A stretch of DNA of 35,449 nt from the NCBI GenBank assembly GCA_938085425.1, contig CALKGQ010000030.1, positions 1 through 35,449 of the forward strand. Reading direction: 5' to 3'. Shown in pieces: positions 8,357-16,705 of this stretch. The stretch comes from an uncultured Flavobacteriales bacterium. GTDB lineage: Bacteria > Bacteroidota > Bacteroidia > Flavobacteriales_D > Sanyastnellaceae. The notes beneath the pieces are model-generated. The model saw only the letters and a list, made by a program, of their open reading frames with translations. It had not been told where the DNA came from and did no database searches. The position numbers were made by a program, and so were the translations under genes. Each line of letters starts with the position of its first letter. Position 1 is the first letter of the stretch.

Positions 8357-10170
8357 CCCTCAGGCCAGGTCATGGGTCTTCGCCATTCCTGGACATTGCC
8401 AACGGCATCGCTTGCCACGAGCACGACATCATGAACCTGTCCAGGCACATGTCGGCCATCTGACGCCTCGTAGGTGATCATGTTCCTCTTGGGGTCCCAC
8501 ACTGAGCGGACCCAATGCCCGTCAAAGGTCAATTCAACCGACTCGATGCCCGACAAATCGTCGTCCAGGTACCACACCGCATCGCCGCCCTTCACCAAAG
8601 GGGTCCCACTGTAAAAGGGCAGGACTTTGGGCGGCACCGTGTCCCTTCTCATTTCCCATGTCCCCCCATTTGGAATCTCCATGTGCCATGCCAAATCCTT
8701 GACTTCAGCCAACACCGCTGTTTCGACGGCATCCCCCTTCATCAGGACAGCAACCCAACGGTCTGCGGCCAGAGGCTCAGATGGGAACATCGCCCCAGTG
8801 GTCGACCACACACCAGAGGGTTGAGGGAATGCCCATTCCACATGCACAGGCTTTCGCCAAGCCTTCTCTGCAGGCCCCATGGCAAAGCGCAACGCATCCA
8901 AGCTTGGTGTCCATGACAACTGCGCCTCTTCAAAGAACGACTGTGCCGGCCAAGACAACTCGACCTCGCCCTGCGACGATTGGCCGGACGCTGACGTGAC
9001 CTTTGCCACAATGGTGCCTGCTCCAAAGGCGCTGGACTTTTTCTCCCAGACTCCCTTTGGAGCGCCCCCCTGAAGGATCACCTCGCGCTCCGTGACATTC
9101 CCCGCAGCATCTTCCGCACGGCAAATCAATCGGGCGCACTCGCCATGTCCCAAGACCGCCCAGCCTTCGTTGCGGTCTGGCCCATAAATCGCCAGGCGGT
9201 TGCCCTCGAGGCGATGGAGCCGGTGCACTTGTTTTCTCTGGCGGGACCAAACCGGGTAAAACGCGTGGGCATTCATGTCTTTGTTTACCCCAAAGTCCAA
9301 CTCCTCCAAGACAAATTGATGCCTCCAGATGCCCGTTCCATCTGCCCGTATCAGGGCGGCTTCAAGGGATCGGACCCCACAAATGTTCGACGCCCCATCC
9401 AGTCGATCGAAGGCCTCCATGGACGCTCTGAAGGTGCCATCCACCCGAATGGTGTCAGTCGTGGGAATAGGGAAAGCCTGGAGACGATCCTGGGTCTCGA
9501 GCCACAGGACAGGAAGAGATGGCGGAATGCCATCGGCTTTGTCCATCCATCCACTCAATGGGTTCAAAGGGTGCTGGGTCGTGGCGTCTCGGATTTCAAA
9601 ATGCAAATGAGGACCGCCACTCCCCCCCGAATTCCCGCTCCAACCCAAAGTGTCCCCGGCTTTCACCCAAAACGCATCCTCTCCCGAAGGCGCGGCATCC
9701 AACCCCAGAGTGCGGCCCTTGTACGACTGATCCACTGCCCATCCCTGAATGTCTGGGGCAAAGGCCCCGAGATGGGCATACACCGTAAGCAGATCGTCTG
9801 GCCCCTCCAGATACAGGGCGTTGCCATAGCCCCACGGAGACATTTTGACACGCGAAACCCGCCCCTCGGTGGCTGCCAAGACAGGCAAGCCTTCCCTGCC
9901 CATGGTCTTCAAATCCACCCCTGTATGAAAATGGTTCCCGCGCAGCTCCCCGAAGTTGCCACTGAGCAAAAGAGGCACCCCCAAAGGAGCCTTCCAATCG
10001 TGTTGCTTCTTGAAGCGTTCGGCGCGGCTCAATGTTTCTGACTGGGCCATCAAGCCGGAGGCTGAAACACCAATCAAAAAACTAAAAAACAGGGTGTTGA
10101 ACAAAATTACCTCAATGGATAGAGGAGATTTTGTCAAGAACGACGCGGGAAAACGACGGGCAGCAGGCAT
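8350..10170 (-). CDS. Secreted M23 (LytM-type) metallopeptidase
   Basis: A 606-residue exported zinc peptidase expected to cut peptidoglycan cross-links. After a signal region (VILFNTLFFSFLIGVSASGLMA, cleavage near residue 42) comes LSGNFGELRGNHFHTGVDLKTMG with the zinc HxxxD pair at about H82 and D86. VYAHLGAF follows, then GGPHLHFEIRD with HxH at about H188/H190. All M23 metal and catalytic positions are therefore present. The next 400 residues are immunoglobulin-like or carbohydrate-binding-like in appearance (RAEDAAGNVTEREV, DDDLSGIESVELTFDGHWV) and may hold the enzyme at the envelope. The ATG at 10170 is supported by a perfect -7 box ending 4 nt upstream. It stands alone between the mltG and zapA units. 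Confidence 0.92.
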   Translation of the reverse strand: MPAARRFPASFLTKSPLSIEVILFNTLFFSFLIGVSASGLMAQSETLSRAERFKKQHDWKAPLGVPLLLSGNFGELRGNHFHTGVDLKTMGREGLPVLAATEGRVSRVKMSPWGYGNALYLEGPDDLLTVYAHLGAFAPDIQGWAVDQSYKGRTLGLDAAPSGEDAFWVKAGDTLGWSGNSGGSGGPHLHFEIRDATTQHPLNPLSGWMDKADGIPPSLPVLWLETQDRLQAFPIPTTDTIRVDGTFRASMEAFDRLDGASNICGVRSLEAALIRADGTGIWRHQFVLEELDFGVNKDMNAHAFYPVWSRQRKQVHRLHRLEGNRLAIYGPDRNEGWAVLGHGECARLICRAEDAAGNVTEREVILQGGAPKGVWEKKSSAFGAGTIVAKVTSASGQSSQGEVELSWPAQSFFEEAQLSWTPSLDALRFAMGPAEKAWRKPVHVEWAFPQPSGVWSTTGAMFPSEPLAADRWVAVLMKGDAVETAVLAEVKDLAWHMEIPNGGTWEMRRDTVPPKVLPFYSGTPLVKGGDAVWYLDDDLSGIESVELTFDGHWVRSVWDPKRNMITYEASDGRHVPGQVHDVVLVASDAVGNVQEWRRPMTWPEGH

Positions 10171-10174
10171 GGTG

Positions 10175-10182
10175 CAAAACTA
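10175..10182 (-). promoter_or_regulatory. -7 promoter box of the M23 peptidase gene
   Basis: On the minus strand TAGTTTTG fits TAnnTTTG exactly and ends 4 nt before the ATG at 10170. The transcription start would fall at or within a couple of nucleotides of the start codon. Confidence 0.6.
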
Positions 10183-10218
10183 CACGGAGATCGACCACAG
10201 ATGTTGCCTTGAATCCCC

Positions 10219-10226
10219 TACTTTTG
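10219..10226 (+). promoter_or_regulatory. -7 promoter box of the zapA-rny unit
   Basis: TACTTTTG fits TAnnTTTG exactly and ends 17 nt before the ATG at 10244. It is divergent from the M23 promoter within the 73-bp gap 10171-10243. No convincing -33 TTG lies at 19-21 nt. Confidence 0.55.
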
Positions 10227-10243
10227 CAATAGATCCGTTGACC

Positions 10244-10507
10244 ATGTCTACGCCCAACCATCAACTGCAAACTCTGCTCGATTCCGTGAATCGATTGCTC
10301 GCATCGCACCAAGCCATGCGCAGTGAACTTCACGAGGTGAAAGCAAAGTGGACTGCGGCAGAGGAAGCGTTGCGTCGGGCCCAGGCAACCAACGGTGCCA
10401 CTCAACAACCTTCAACCCCTACGCCCCCATCGTCCGCATTGAGCGCTTCTGATGTAGATGCGTTGGTGGAAGAAATCGACTCCTGCATCGCACTTCTCAA
10501 ACCCTGA
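10244..10507 (+). CDS. Small coiled-coil protein upstream of ZapA
   Basis: An 87-residue acidic protein with no family I can name. Residues about 5-45 have heptad-like spacing (LQTLLDSVNRLLASHQAMRS, then ELHEVKAKWTAAEEALRRA), predicting a coiled coil. A Pro/Ser/Thr-rich linker follows, then a short helix ending in VDALVEEIDSCIALLKP. The ATG at 10244 is chosen because the promoter box lies just upstream and the frame before it spans the M23 promoter and 5' end. It is 11 bp ahead of zapA and so is likely co-expressed. The small-coiled-coil-next-to-zapA arrangement resembles a ZapB-like division-ring partner by size and shape only; I see no sequence proof of that role. Confidence 0.7.
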   Translation: MSTPNHQLQTLLDSVNRLLASHQAMRSELHEVKAKWTAAEEALRRAQATNGATQQPSTPTPPSSALSASDVDALVEEIDSCIALLKP

Positions 10508-10518
10508 GAATCAACACC

Positions 10519-10824
10519 ATGGAAACGCTCGAAGTCACATTGGGAGGTCGCAAGTACCCCCTGACACTCTCCCCCGAGGAGGTGGACGTCGTGCGCGCTG
10601 CTGCGAAGGCCGTGGAAGCCCAAATCGCGCAGTTGAAAAACCAATACGCCATTTCCGATCGCATTGACCTGATGGCCATGGCAGCATTGCAAATTGCGGT
10701 GCAAGCCAGCACACAATCCAAGTCAGACGCACCGGCACAAGCGGCCCCGTCCGATGGATTGACCTGGCCACAGAAAGACGTCGAAGATCTTCTCCATCGC
10801 ATCCATTCAGCACTCGACACATGA
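10519..10824 (+). CDS. zapA: Cell division protein ZapA
   Basis: A 101-residue cytoplasmic protein that binds FtsZ and cross-links protofilaments at the division ring. The N-terminal part ([36 protein letters not shown]) is the ZapA globular domain, and the helix [19 protein letters not shown] matches the family's dimerising helix. The C-terminal tail after about residue 70 is variable. Length is normal. It lies between the coiled-coil gene and rny (25-bp gap); zapA next to rny is a recurrent order in Bacteroidota. Confidence 0.88.
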   Translation: METLEVTLGGRKYPLTLSPEEVDVVRAAAKAVEAQIAQLKNQYAISDRIDLMAMAALQIAVQASTQSKSDAPAQAAPSDGLTWPQKDVEDLLHRIHSALDT

Positions 10825-10849
10825 CGGGAAGGGCCCAATCTACGACCTC

Positions 10850-12382
10850 ATGACACCCATTCTGTACGCCGCAGCAGGCCTGCTCCTCGGAGGAGCCATT
10901 GGATACATCTTGTTTCTTCGGGTCCTCACTTCCAAAGCAAAGAGCATCGTCCGCGAAGCGGAATTGGAGGGAGAATCGCGCAAGGAGAAAAAAATGCTTC
11001 AGGCCAAGGAGCGGTTCATTGAACTGAAAGAAAAGCAGGCCAACCAGCGCAAGGATTTGGACCGCAAACTCAATGATCGGGAAGACCGCATCAAAAAGAC
11101 GGAGGCCAACCTCCAGCGGACCATTGACCAAAACAAGAACGCCGAGCGCCAACTCAAACAAGACCAGGAAAAGCTCACGCAGCGCCTCGGGGCTCTCGAC
11201 AAGCGTCAAAAAGACTTGGACCTCGACCACGGCAAAGCCATTGAAGCTTTGGAAAAGTTGAGCGGCATGACGGCCGACGACGCCAAAGAGGCCATGGTGG
11301 AACAAATCAAGTCCGAGGCTCGGGCGATGGCGGCAACACAAGCCCAGGAAATCATCGACGACGCCAAGGAGCAGGCCAGCGGGGAAGCCAAGAAAATTGT
11401 CATCCAGACCATTCAAAGGGTGGCCACAGAACACAGCGTTGAAAACAGCGTTTCTGTGTTCCAAATCAAAAACGACGATATCAAGGGCCGGATCATTGGG
11501 CGCGAAGGAAGGAACATCCGCGCGTTGGAAGCGGCCACAGGAGTCGAATTCATCGTGGACGACACCCCTGAAGCCATCATCTTGAGCTGCTTTGACCCGG
11601 TGCGCCGTGAGATTGCCCGCCTCAGCCTTCACCAGTTGGTGACCGATGGGCGCATCCACCCGGCCAGGATCGAGGAAGTCGTGGCCAAAGTGACCAAGAA
11701 AATCGAAGAAGAAATCGCCGAAACGGGCAAGCGAACGCTCATCGACTTGGGCATCCACAACATGAAGGGCGAACTGACCCGGATGGTGGGACGCATGAAG
11801 TACCGCTCTTCTTATGGCCAAAACCTTCTTCAGCACAGCCGTGAAGTGGCCAACCTCTGCGCGACCATGGCCGCTGAAGTGGGCTTGGATGCCAAGGCCG
11901 CGAAGCGCGCTGGTTTGTTGCACGACATCGGAAAGGTCAGCGACGAAGAAAGTGAGTTGCCGCACGCTTTGTTGGGGATGAAGCTCGCCGAGAAGGCGGG
12001 AGAGCGTCCCGACATCTTGAACGCCATTGGTGCGCACCACGACGAGATCGAGATGACCTCCCTCCTTTCCCCCATTGTTCAGGTCTGCGATGCCATCAGC
12101 GGTGCGCGACCCGGGGCTCGCCGAGAAATGGTGGAGGCCTACATCCAGCGCTTGCGCGACTTGGAGAATTTGGCCTTGGAATACCCAGGAGTCACCAAGT
12201 CCTATGCGATTCAAGCAGGACGTGAACTCAGGGTCATGGTGGAAAGCGACCAAGTCAGCGATGAACAGGCCGACCAGCTGTCGTTTGACATCAGCCAACG
12301 GATCATGAACGAAATGACCTACCCGGGTCAGGTGCGGATCACTGTCATTCGTGAACGACGCGCTGTAAGCATCGCGCGCTGA
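10850..12382 (+). CDS. rny: Ribonuclease Y
   Basis: A 510-residue membrane-anchored endoribonuclease that starts mRNA decay. It has an N-terminal transmembrane helix ([20 protein letters not shown]), then a long charged coiled coil (residues about 30-200). A KH domain follows ([20 protein letters not shown]), then an HD domain with [20 protein letters not shown] and AGLLHDIGK, and the conserved C-terminal region ending [20 protein letters not shown]. Length (about 510-520) and order match the family. The ATG at 10850 gives the membrane anchor directly. The stop shares one base with the start of the flippase gene (TGATG). Confidence 0.97.
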   Translation: MTPILYAAAGLLLGGAIGYILFLRVLTSKAKSIVREAELEGESRKEKKMLQAKERFIELKEKQANQRKDLDRKLNDREDRIKKTEANLQRTIDQNKNAERQLKQDQEKLTQRLGALDKRQKDLDLDHGKAIEALEKLSGMTADDAKEAMVEQIKSEARAMAATQAQEIIDDAKEQASGEAKKIVIQTIQRVATEHSVENSVSVFQIKNDDIKGRIIGREGRNIRALEAATGVEFIVDDTPEAIILSCFDPVRREIARLSLHQLVTDGRIHPARIEEVVAKVTKKIEEEIAETGKRTLIDLGIHNMKGELTRMVGRMKYRSSYGQNLLQHSREVANLCATMAAEVGLDAKAAKRAGLLHDIGKVSDEESELPHALLGMKLAEKAGERPDILNAIGAHHDEIEMTSLLSPIVQVCDAISGARPGARREMVEAYIQRLRDLENLALEYPGVTKSYAIQAGRELRVMVESDQVSDEQADQLSFDISQRIMNEMTYPGQVRITVIRERRAVSIAR

Positions 12383-13863
12383 TGACGCAGGAGGGCACAA
12401 CACCCTCCTGGGGCGCCTCGCTCAGCTGGCAAAGCCTCAATGTGTTGTTGCAAGTTCTCTTGCAGCTCGTCTACATCCGCGTCCTCGCGGGCATGTTGAC
12501 CCAAGAGGACTTCGGAATCATGGCCATCGCGCTCATCGTGGTGGGGGTGGTGGAAATCTTTGCGCAAGTCGGCATTGGCCCTTCCATTGTTCAATTCCAA
12601 GACTTGTCCCCAGAACATGTCGCCTCGGCATGGTGGTTCAGCGCCCTGTTGGGTTTGGGCTGCTTTGGCTTGATGTTTCTGGCCGCCCCCCACATTGCCG
12701 CCCACTATGACCTGGCCATCTTGGCCCCTGTGTTGCGTTGGATTTCCTTGAGCTTTGTCATTTCCGGCTTCAGTGTGGTTTCACGCAGCTTGCTGGTACG
12801 TCAAATGAATTTCAAGGGGCTGACGGGCTGTGCCCTGTTGGGCATGTTGCTCGGCAATCTCTGCGTGGGCTTGGGCCTGGCCTACAGCGGGGCGGGAGTC
12901 TGGGCGTATGTCAGTGCCTTGTTGGTCCAAAACCTGATCTTGAGCATGGGGTACCTCTACCTGGCGAACATCCCTTGGTCCTTGGGCTTCAGCGTGGGCA
13001 AATGGCGGGAACTGTTGGGCTACGGATTGCGAAGCACAGCCTTCAACATGCTCACCTACGCCGCGGCCAAAATGGACGTTTGGCTCGTGGGAGAAAGGCT
13101 GAGCACGGCATCTACAGGCATCTACGATCGGGCGGTCAACCTGATGGGACAACCCATCACGGTGTTGGGCAAGCTTGGTGACAGCGTCTTGTTCAGCGGG
13201 ATGTCCAGCATCCAAGACCAAACTGAAGCCATGCGGGGCGTCACCTTGCGGGGCATGCACCTCATTTCGCTGCTTACCCTGCCACTGACAGTGGCCCTGG
13301 TCCTTCAGGCCCAAGGTGTGACGTGGCTGTTCTTGGGCGACAGGTTCGCGGACGCAGCGCCGGTGGTGCACATTTTGTTTGCGGCAGTGGCCTTCCGGGC
13401 CTTGACCAAACTGGGCGATGCCAACTTGCGTGCCATGGATGGACTTCGTGCGGGCATCTTCATCAAACTGATTTTCCTTGGAAGCGTGACAGGAGGAGTT
13501 TACTGGGCGCTGCTTCACGGCCATGGAACCCGAGGCGTGGCATGGGCCATTGTGGCGGCTTCCGTGCTTCAATGGCTGCTCACGACATTGTGGGTCATGG
13601 CCACCCTTTCCTTGGGCACGCTCGATGTGCTGAAAACGCAACTTTCAGGCATCGTCCTCGCCTTGACCGTCGCATTGCCCATGTGGACCATGGACACCAT
13701 GTGGGGGCTGGAAACACTGGTGGGTGGCTCGCTGGGGTTGGCCTTGTTGCTTTGGTTCCCCGGGCTTTCCCTCCCAGCGTGGGCTGACAGTGATGGAGCG
13801 CTGCGCAAACAGCTTGGCCAAAAAATGCCCAGAGGTCCCTGGAAAAAGCGCTGGAGCCATTGA
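12382..13863 (+). CDS. MOP-family lipopolysaccharide/polysaccharide flippase
   Basis: A 493-residue integral membrane protein with about 12-14 predicted helices, of the Wzx/WzxC type that flips undecaprenyl-linked oligosaccharide across the inner membrane. The N-terminus reads WQSLNVLLQVLLQLVYIRVL, then LTQEDFGIMAIALIVVGVVE and FAQVGIGPSIVQFQDLSPEH. Mid-protein LLGYGLRSTAFNMLTYAAAK continues into MDVWLVGERLSTASTGIYDRAV. Both are characteristic of the polysaccharide synthesis superfamily. It starts inside the rny stop codon, so translation is probably coupled. It is not next to glycosyltransferases, so the glycan it serves is unknown. A lipid II or teichoic acid flippase is less likely from the motifs. 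Confidence 0.88.
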   Translation: MTQEGTTPSWGASLSWQSLNVLLQVLLQLVYIRVLAGMLTQEDFGIMAIALIVVGVVEIFAQVGIGPSIVQFQDLSPEHVASAWWFSALLGLGCFGLMFLAAPHIAAHYDLAILAPVLRWISLSFVISGFSVVSRSLLVRQMNFKGLTGCALLGMLLGNLCVGLGLAYSGAGVWAYVSALLVQNLILSMGYLYLANIPWSLGFSVGKWRELLGYGLRSTAFNMLTYAAAKMDVWLVGERLSTASTGIYDRAVNLMGQPITVLGKLGDSVLFSGMSSIQDQTEAMRGVTLRGMHLISLLTLPLTVALVLQAQGVTWLFLGDRFADAAPVVHILFAAVAFRALTKLGDANLRAMDGLRAGIFIKLIFLGSVTGGVYWALLHGHGTRGVAWAIVAASVLQWLLTTLWVMATLSLGTLDVLKTQLSGIVLALTVALPMWTMDTMWGLETLVGGSLGLALLLWFPGLSLPAWADSDGALRKQLGQKMPRGPWKKRWSH

Positions 13864-13894
13864 ACAAATGACCCGCTGAGTGCGTTGCAGAGGC

Positions 13895-14491
13895 ATGAAC
13901 TCTCCCCTTACAATTGGCATCTTTCTTGCCGGATTTTCCGTCTTGGGACTCGTGGCTTGGAAAAGCTACGTGGGAGGCGGCAACGTTTGGCACCAACCCT
14001 CCCCCAGCATGACTTCCTTCTATGATCTGACCGCCACGACGCTTGATGGCAAAACCCTTTCGTTTTCTGAGCTGCAGGGCAAAAAGGTCTTGGTGGTGAA
14101 CACCGCCTCTCGTTGCGGATACACCCCTCAGTACAAGCCTTTGGAGGCGCTTCACGAGAAGTACGCCAAGCAAGGGCTGGTGATTTTGGGCTTTCCATGC
14201 AATCAATTTGGTTGGCAAGAGCCGGGAAATGCCTCTGAAATACGTGACTTTTGTTCTGAGAATTACGGGGTGACCTTCCAAATGATGGCCAAGGTCGACG
14301 TCAAGGGAGAAGACCAACATCCTGTGTATGCTTGGCTCACAGACAAAAACCAAAACGGAGTGGGCGACCACAGCGTGAAGTGGAACTTCAACAAGTTCTT
14401 GGTCAACGGCAAAGGAGAATTGGTCGCTGCCTTGGGCAGCGGAGCAGATCCGTTGGGGGAAGAGATCGTGGCATTCGCCAAGGGCCAATGA
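13895..14491 (+). CDS. Glutathione peroxidase-family thiol peroxidase, membrane-anchored
   Basis: A 198-residue peroxidase that reduces hydroperoxides, probably using thioredoxin. Residues about 6-22 (TIGIFLAGFSVLGLVAW) form an N-terminal membrane anchor or signal, placing the enzyme on the periplasmic side. The GPx domain has VVNTASRCGYTPQY with the peroxidatic residue as Cys (about C74, encoded TGC and not a selenocysteine TGA). GFPCNQFGWQEPGNASEIRDFCSENYGVTF follows, with a probable resolving Cys near 120, and then VKWNFNKFLV with the catalytic Trp and Asn. The ATG at 13895 is preferred to an in-frame upstream start because it leads straight into the hydrophobic segment. It stands 31 bp after the flippase. 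Confidence 0.92.
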   Translation: MNSPLTIGIFLAGFSVLGLVAWKSYVGGGNVWHQPSPSMTSFYDLTATTLDGKTLSFSELQGKKVLVVNTASRCGYTPQYKPLEALHEKYAKQGLVILGFPCNQFGWQEPGNASEIRDFCSENYGVTFQMMAKVDVKGEDQHPVYAWLTDKNQNGVGDHSVKWNFNKFLVNGKGELVAALGSGADPLGEEIVAFAKGQ

Positions 14492-14646
14492 CTCTTGGGG
14501 GTTCGGATGGGTTGGGACTTGATTTGCCCACACTCCCCCTTCGAGCCTCGTGAAAACTCGTCGCCTCCGAAAACGCCCATCCTCGAAGGAATGGCAGAAC
14601 TTTGACGTTGAGGCCCTTCACACAAGATCCACTGAACCCCAACGAC

Positions 14647-15720
14647 ATGTCCCACATCCACAATTTCTCCGCAGGACCTTGCATTTTGCCCCAACAAGTC
14701 CTCGAGCAGGCATCCCAAGCCGTCAGGTCATGGGACAACCAAGGTCTCTCCCTGGTGGAAATGTCCCACAGAAGCCCAGCATTTGTGGACACCATGGAGG
14801 AGTGCCGTGCACTGACCAAGGAACTCCTCGGTCTTCCCGATCGGTTTGAAATCTTGTATTTGCAGGGGGGCGCGAGCTTGGCTTTTTTGACCGCAGCCAT
14901 GAACCTCCTTCCCGAAGGCGGAAAAGCGGCATACGCAGACACCGGGACATGGTCCGCCAAAGCCATCAAAGAGGCAAAGCATGCGGGACACGTCGATGTG
15001 GTGACATCCTCCAAGGAACAGAACTACAACCACATTCCTGAAGTGGGACATGTCGATCCAGACCATGCTTTTCTGCACATCACCACCAACAACACCATCT
15101 TCGGGACGCAATACGCACAGATGCCTGAGTGCAATGTGCCTTTGGTTGCTGACATGAGTTCCGACATTCTGAGCCGCTCCTTTGACCCTGAACCCTTCTC
15201 TCTGATTTATGGTGGGGTTCAAAAAAACATGGGTCCTGCTGGGGCGGTCATGTATGCCATCGACAGAGAACGGTTGGGGGCAGCGGGGAGGAGCCTTCCC
15301 TCCTACCTCGACCTCGAGGTTCACTTGGGCAAGGACAGCATGTTCAACACCCCTCCAGTATTTTCAGTGTACACCACCATGCTCACCCTGCGGTGGCTGA
15401 AGGAGAAGGGGGGTGTCGACGTCATCCAACGTGAAAACGAAGCCAAATCGTCCCTTTTGTACGCCGAAGTCGACCGCAACCCTTTGTTTGAAGGGCATGC
15501 AGAACGAGGCAGTCGCTCCCACATGAATGCCACTTTCAGGTTGAAGGATGAGGCCCATGCAGAAGCGTTTGACATGGCTTGGAAAGCCGCGAAGATCAAT
15601 GGACTCAAAGGACACCGCAGCGTCGGTGGGTACCGTGCTTCGATGTACAACGCCCTGCCACTGGAAAGCGTCCAAGTCCTTGTCGACGTCATGGCCGCCT
15701 TTGAACGCAGCCACGGCTGA
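14647..15720 (+). CDS. serC: Phosphoserine aminotransferase
   Basis: A 357-residue cytoplasmic PLP enzyme that converts 3-phosphohydroxypyruvate and glutamate to phosphoserine in serine synthesis; some members also serve pyridoxine synthesis. It opens HNFSAGPCILPQQVLEQA, as the family does. LYLQGGASLAF (about 70-80) binds the PLP phosphate, VADMSSDILSR carries the Asp that contacts the pyridine nitrogen, and YGGVQKNMGPAG has the Schiff-base Lys near 193. Length is normal. ATG 14647 gives the expected N-terminus; an in-frame TTG at 14602 is unlikely. The 155-bp gap before it (14492-14646) holds an 8-bp inverted repeat (CCTTCGAG at 14538-14545, CTCGAAGG at 14582-14589). It also holds a weak -7-like GAACTTTG near 14597, so expression probably starts there. 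serA follows after 34 bp. Confidence 0.96.
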   Translation: MSHIHNFSAGPCILPQQVLEQASQAVRSWDNQGLSLVEMSHRSPAFVDTMEECRALTKELLGLPDRFEILYLQGGASLAFLTAAMNLLPEGGKAAYADTGTWSAKAIKEAKHAGHVDVVTSSKEQNYNHIPEVGHVDPDHAFLHITTNNTIFGTQYAQMPECNVPLVADMSSDILSRSFDPEPFSLIYGGVQKNMGPAGAVMYAIDRERLGAAGRSLPSYLDLEVHLGKDSMFNTPPVFSVYTTMLTLRWLKEKGGVDVIQRENEAKSSLLYAEVDRNPLFEGHAERGSRSHMNATFRLKDEAHAEAFDMAWKAAKINGLKGHRSVGGYRASMYNALPLESVQVLVDVMAAFERSHG

Positions 15721-15754
15721 ACCCTTTCCCCCACAACACCACACTCCTTCCCTC

Positions 15755-16705
15755 ATGAACATCCTCGCAAACGACGGCATCAGCCCTTCCGGCGCAAAAG
15801 CCCTCCAAGACGCTGGGCACACCTTGTACACCGAATTTGTGGCGGCCGAACATCTTGAAGCCTTCCTCCATGAGAAAGCCATCGACGGCGTCCTTGTTCG
15901 CTCCGCAACCAAAATCCGACGGCCGTTGATCGACGCCTGTCCAGGATTGAAATTCATTGGCCGAGGAGGCGTGGGCATGGACAACATCGACGTGGAGTAC
16001 GCACGCGGCAAAGGCCTCACTGTTTTCAACACCCCAGCGGCGTCCTCCCAGAGTGTCGCTGAACTCGTGATGGGGCATTTGTTTTCTGTGGCACGTTTTC
16101 TTGCCGACAGCAACCGCAACATGCCCACCAAAGGCCACGACGGCTTCAAAACCTTGAAAAAAGCCTTCGGAAAGGGCACAGAATTGCGGGGCAAAACGCT
16201 TGGGATTGTTGGATTTGGAAGGATCGGACGCTCTTTGGCTTCCTACGCTCTGGGCTGCGGCATGAAAGTGATCGCGCACGACCCCTTCGTCGACAATGGC
16301 GCTGTGGAGGTGTTGGTGGGTGGCCAAACGCTGACCATCGAGTGTGCCCGACTCCCAATCATGGAGCTGCTTGCCCAAGCCGACATGGTGAGCGTCCACG
16401 TCCCCGCCCAGGCAGACGGGAGCGCCATGATTGGCACCTTGGAGCTTGAGGCCATGAAGCCGCACGCCTTTTTGGTCAATGCTGCGCGTGGCGGATCGGT
16501 GGATGAAGATGCCCTGCTCGCTGCCTTGGATGCCGGAACCATCGCAGGGGCCGCGCTCGACGTTTTCGTCGGTGAGCCTGCGCCACGCCAAGACGTGCTT
16601 GCCCATCCCAAACTGGCATTGACTCCTCACATTGGAGCGGCAACCGCGGAAGCCCAAGACCGAATTGGGTTGGAGTTGGCCGCTCAAATCCAAGCACTTG
16701 CATGA
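15755..16705 (+). CDS. serA: D-3-phosphoglycerate dehydrogenase, short form
   Basis: A 316-residue NAD-dependent dehydrogenase that makes 3-phosphohydroxypyruvate, the SerC substrate. It has LVRSATKIRRPLIDACPGLKFIGRGGVGMDNID, the Rossmann loop GIVGFGRIGRS (about 153-158) and the catalytic trio. That trio is Arg245 in NAARGG, Glu274 in LDVFVGEP and His292 in TPHIGAAT. It lacks the C-terminal ACT or intervening domains of longer SerA proteins, so serine feedback through an ACT domain is not expected. The ATG at 15755 is the only sensible start; the open frame before it overlaps serC. The stop overlaps the ATG of the DUF1015 gene (ATGA). Confidence 0.95.
   Translation: MNILANDGISPSGAKALQDAGHTLYTEFVAAEHLEAFLHEKAIDGVLVRSATKIRRPLIDACPGLKFIGRGGVGMDNIDVEYARGKGLTVFNTPAASSQSVAELVMGHLFSVARFLADSNRNMPTKGHDGFKTLKKAFGKGTELRGKTLGIVGFGRIGRSLASYALGCGMKVIAHDPFVDNGAVEVLVGGQTLTIECARLPIMELLAQADMVSVHVPAQADGSAMIGTLELEAMKPHAFLVNAARGGSVDEDALLAALDAGTIAGAALDVFVGEPAPRQDVLAHPKLALTPHIGAATAEAQDRIGLELAAQIQALA

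Noticed and set aside
10535-12403. A 622-codon open frame on the minus strand opposite zapA, rny and the flippase start
   Set aside because: It runs antisense to well-recognised genes, has no family motif, and is a by-product of GC-rich codon bias. The same applies to long antisense frames opposite bcp-recA (22748-24391), moxR (29708-31228), the CoA-transferase (879-1805) and DUF5916 (5948-6898).
14112-14118. Selenocysteine-type glutathione peroxidase
   Set aside because: The active-site codon is TGC (Cys), in SRCGYTP; there is no in-frame TGA.
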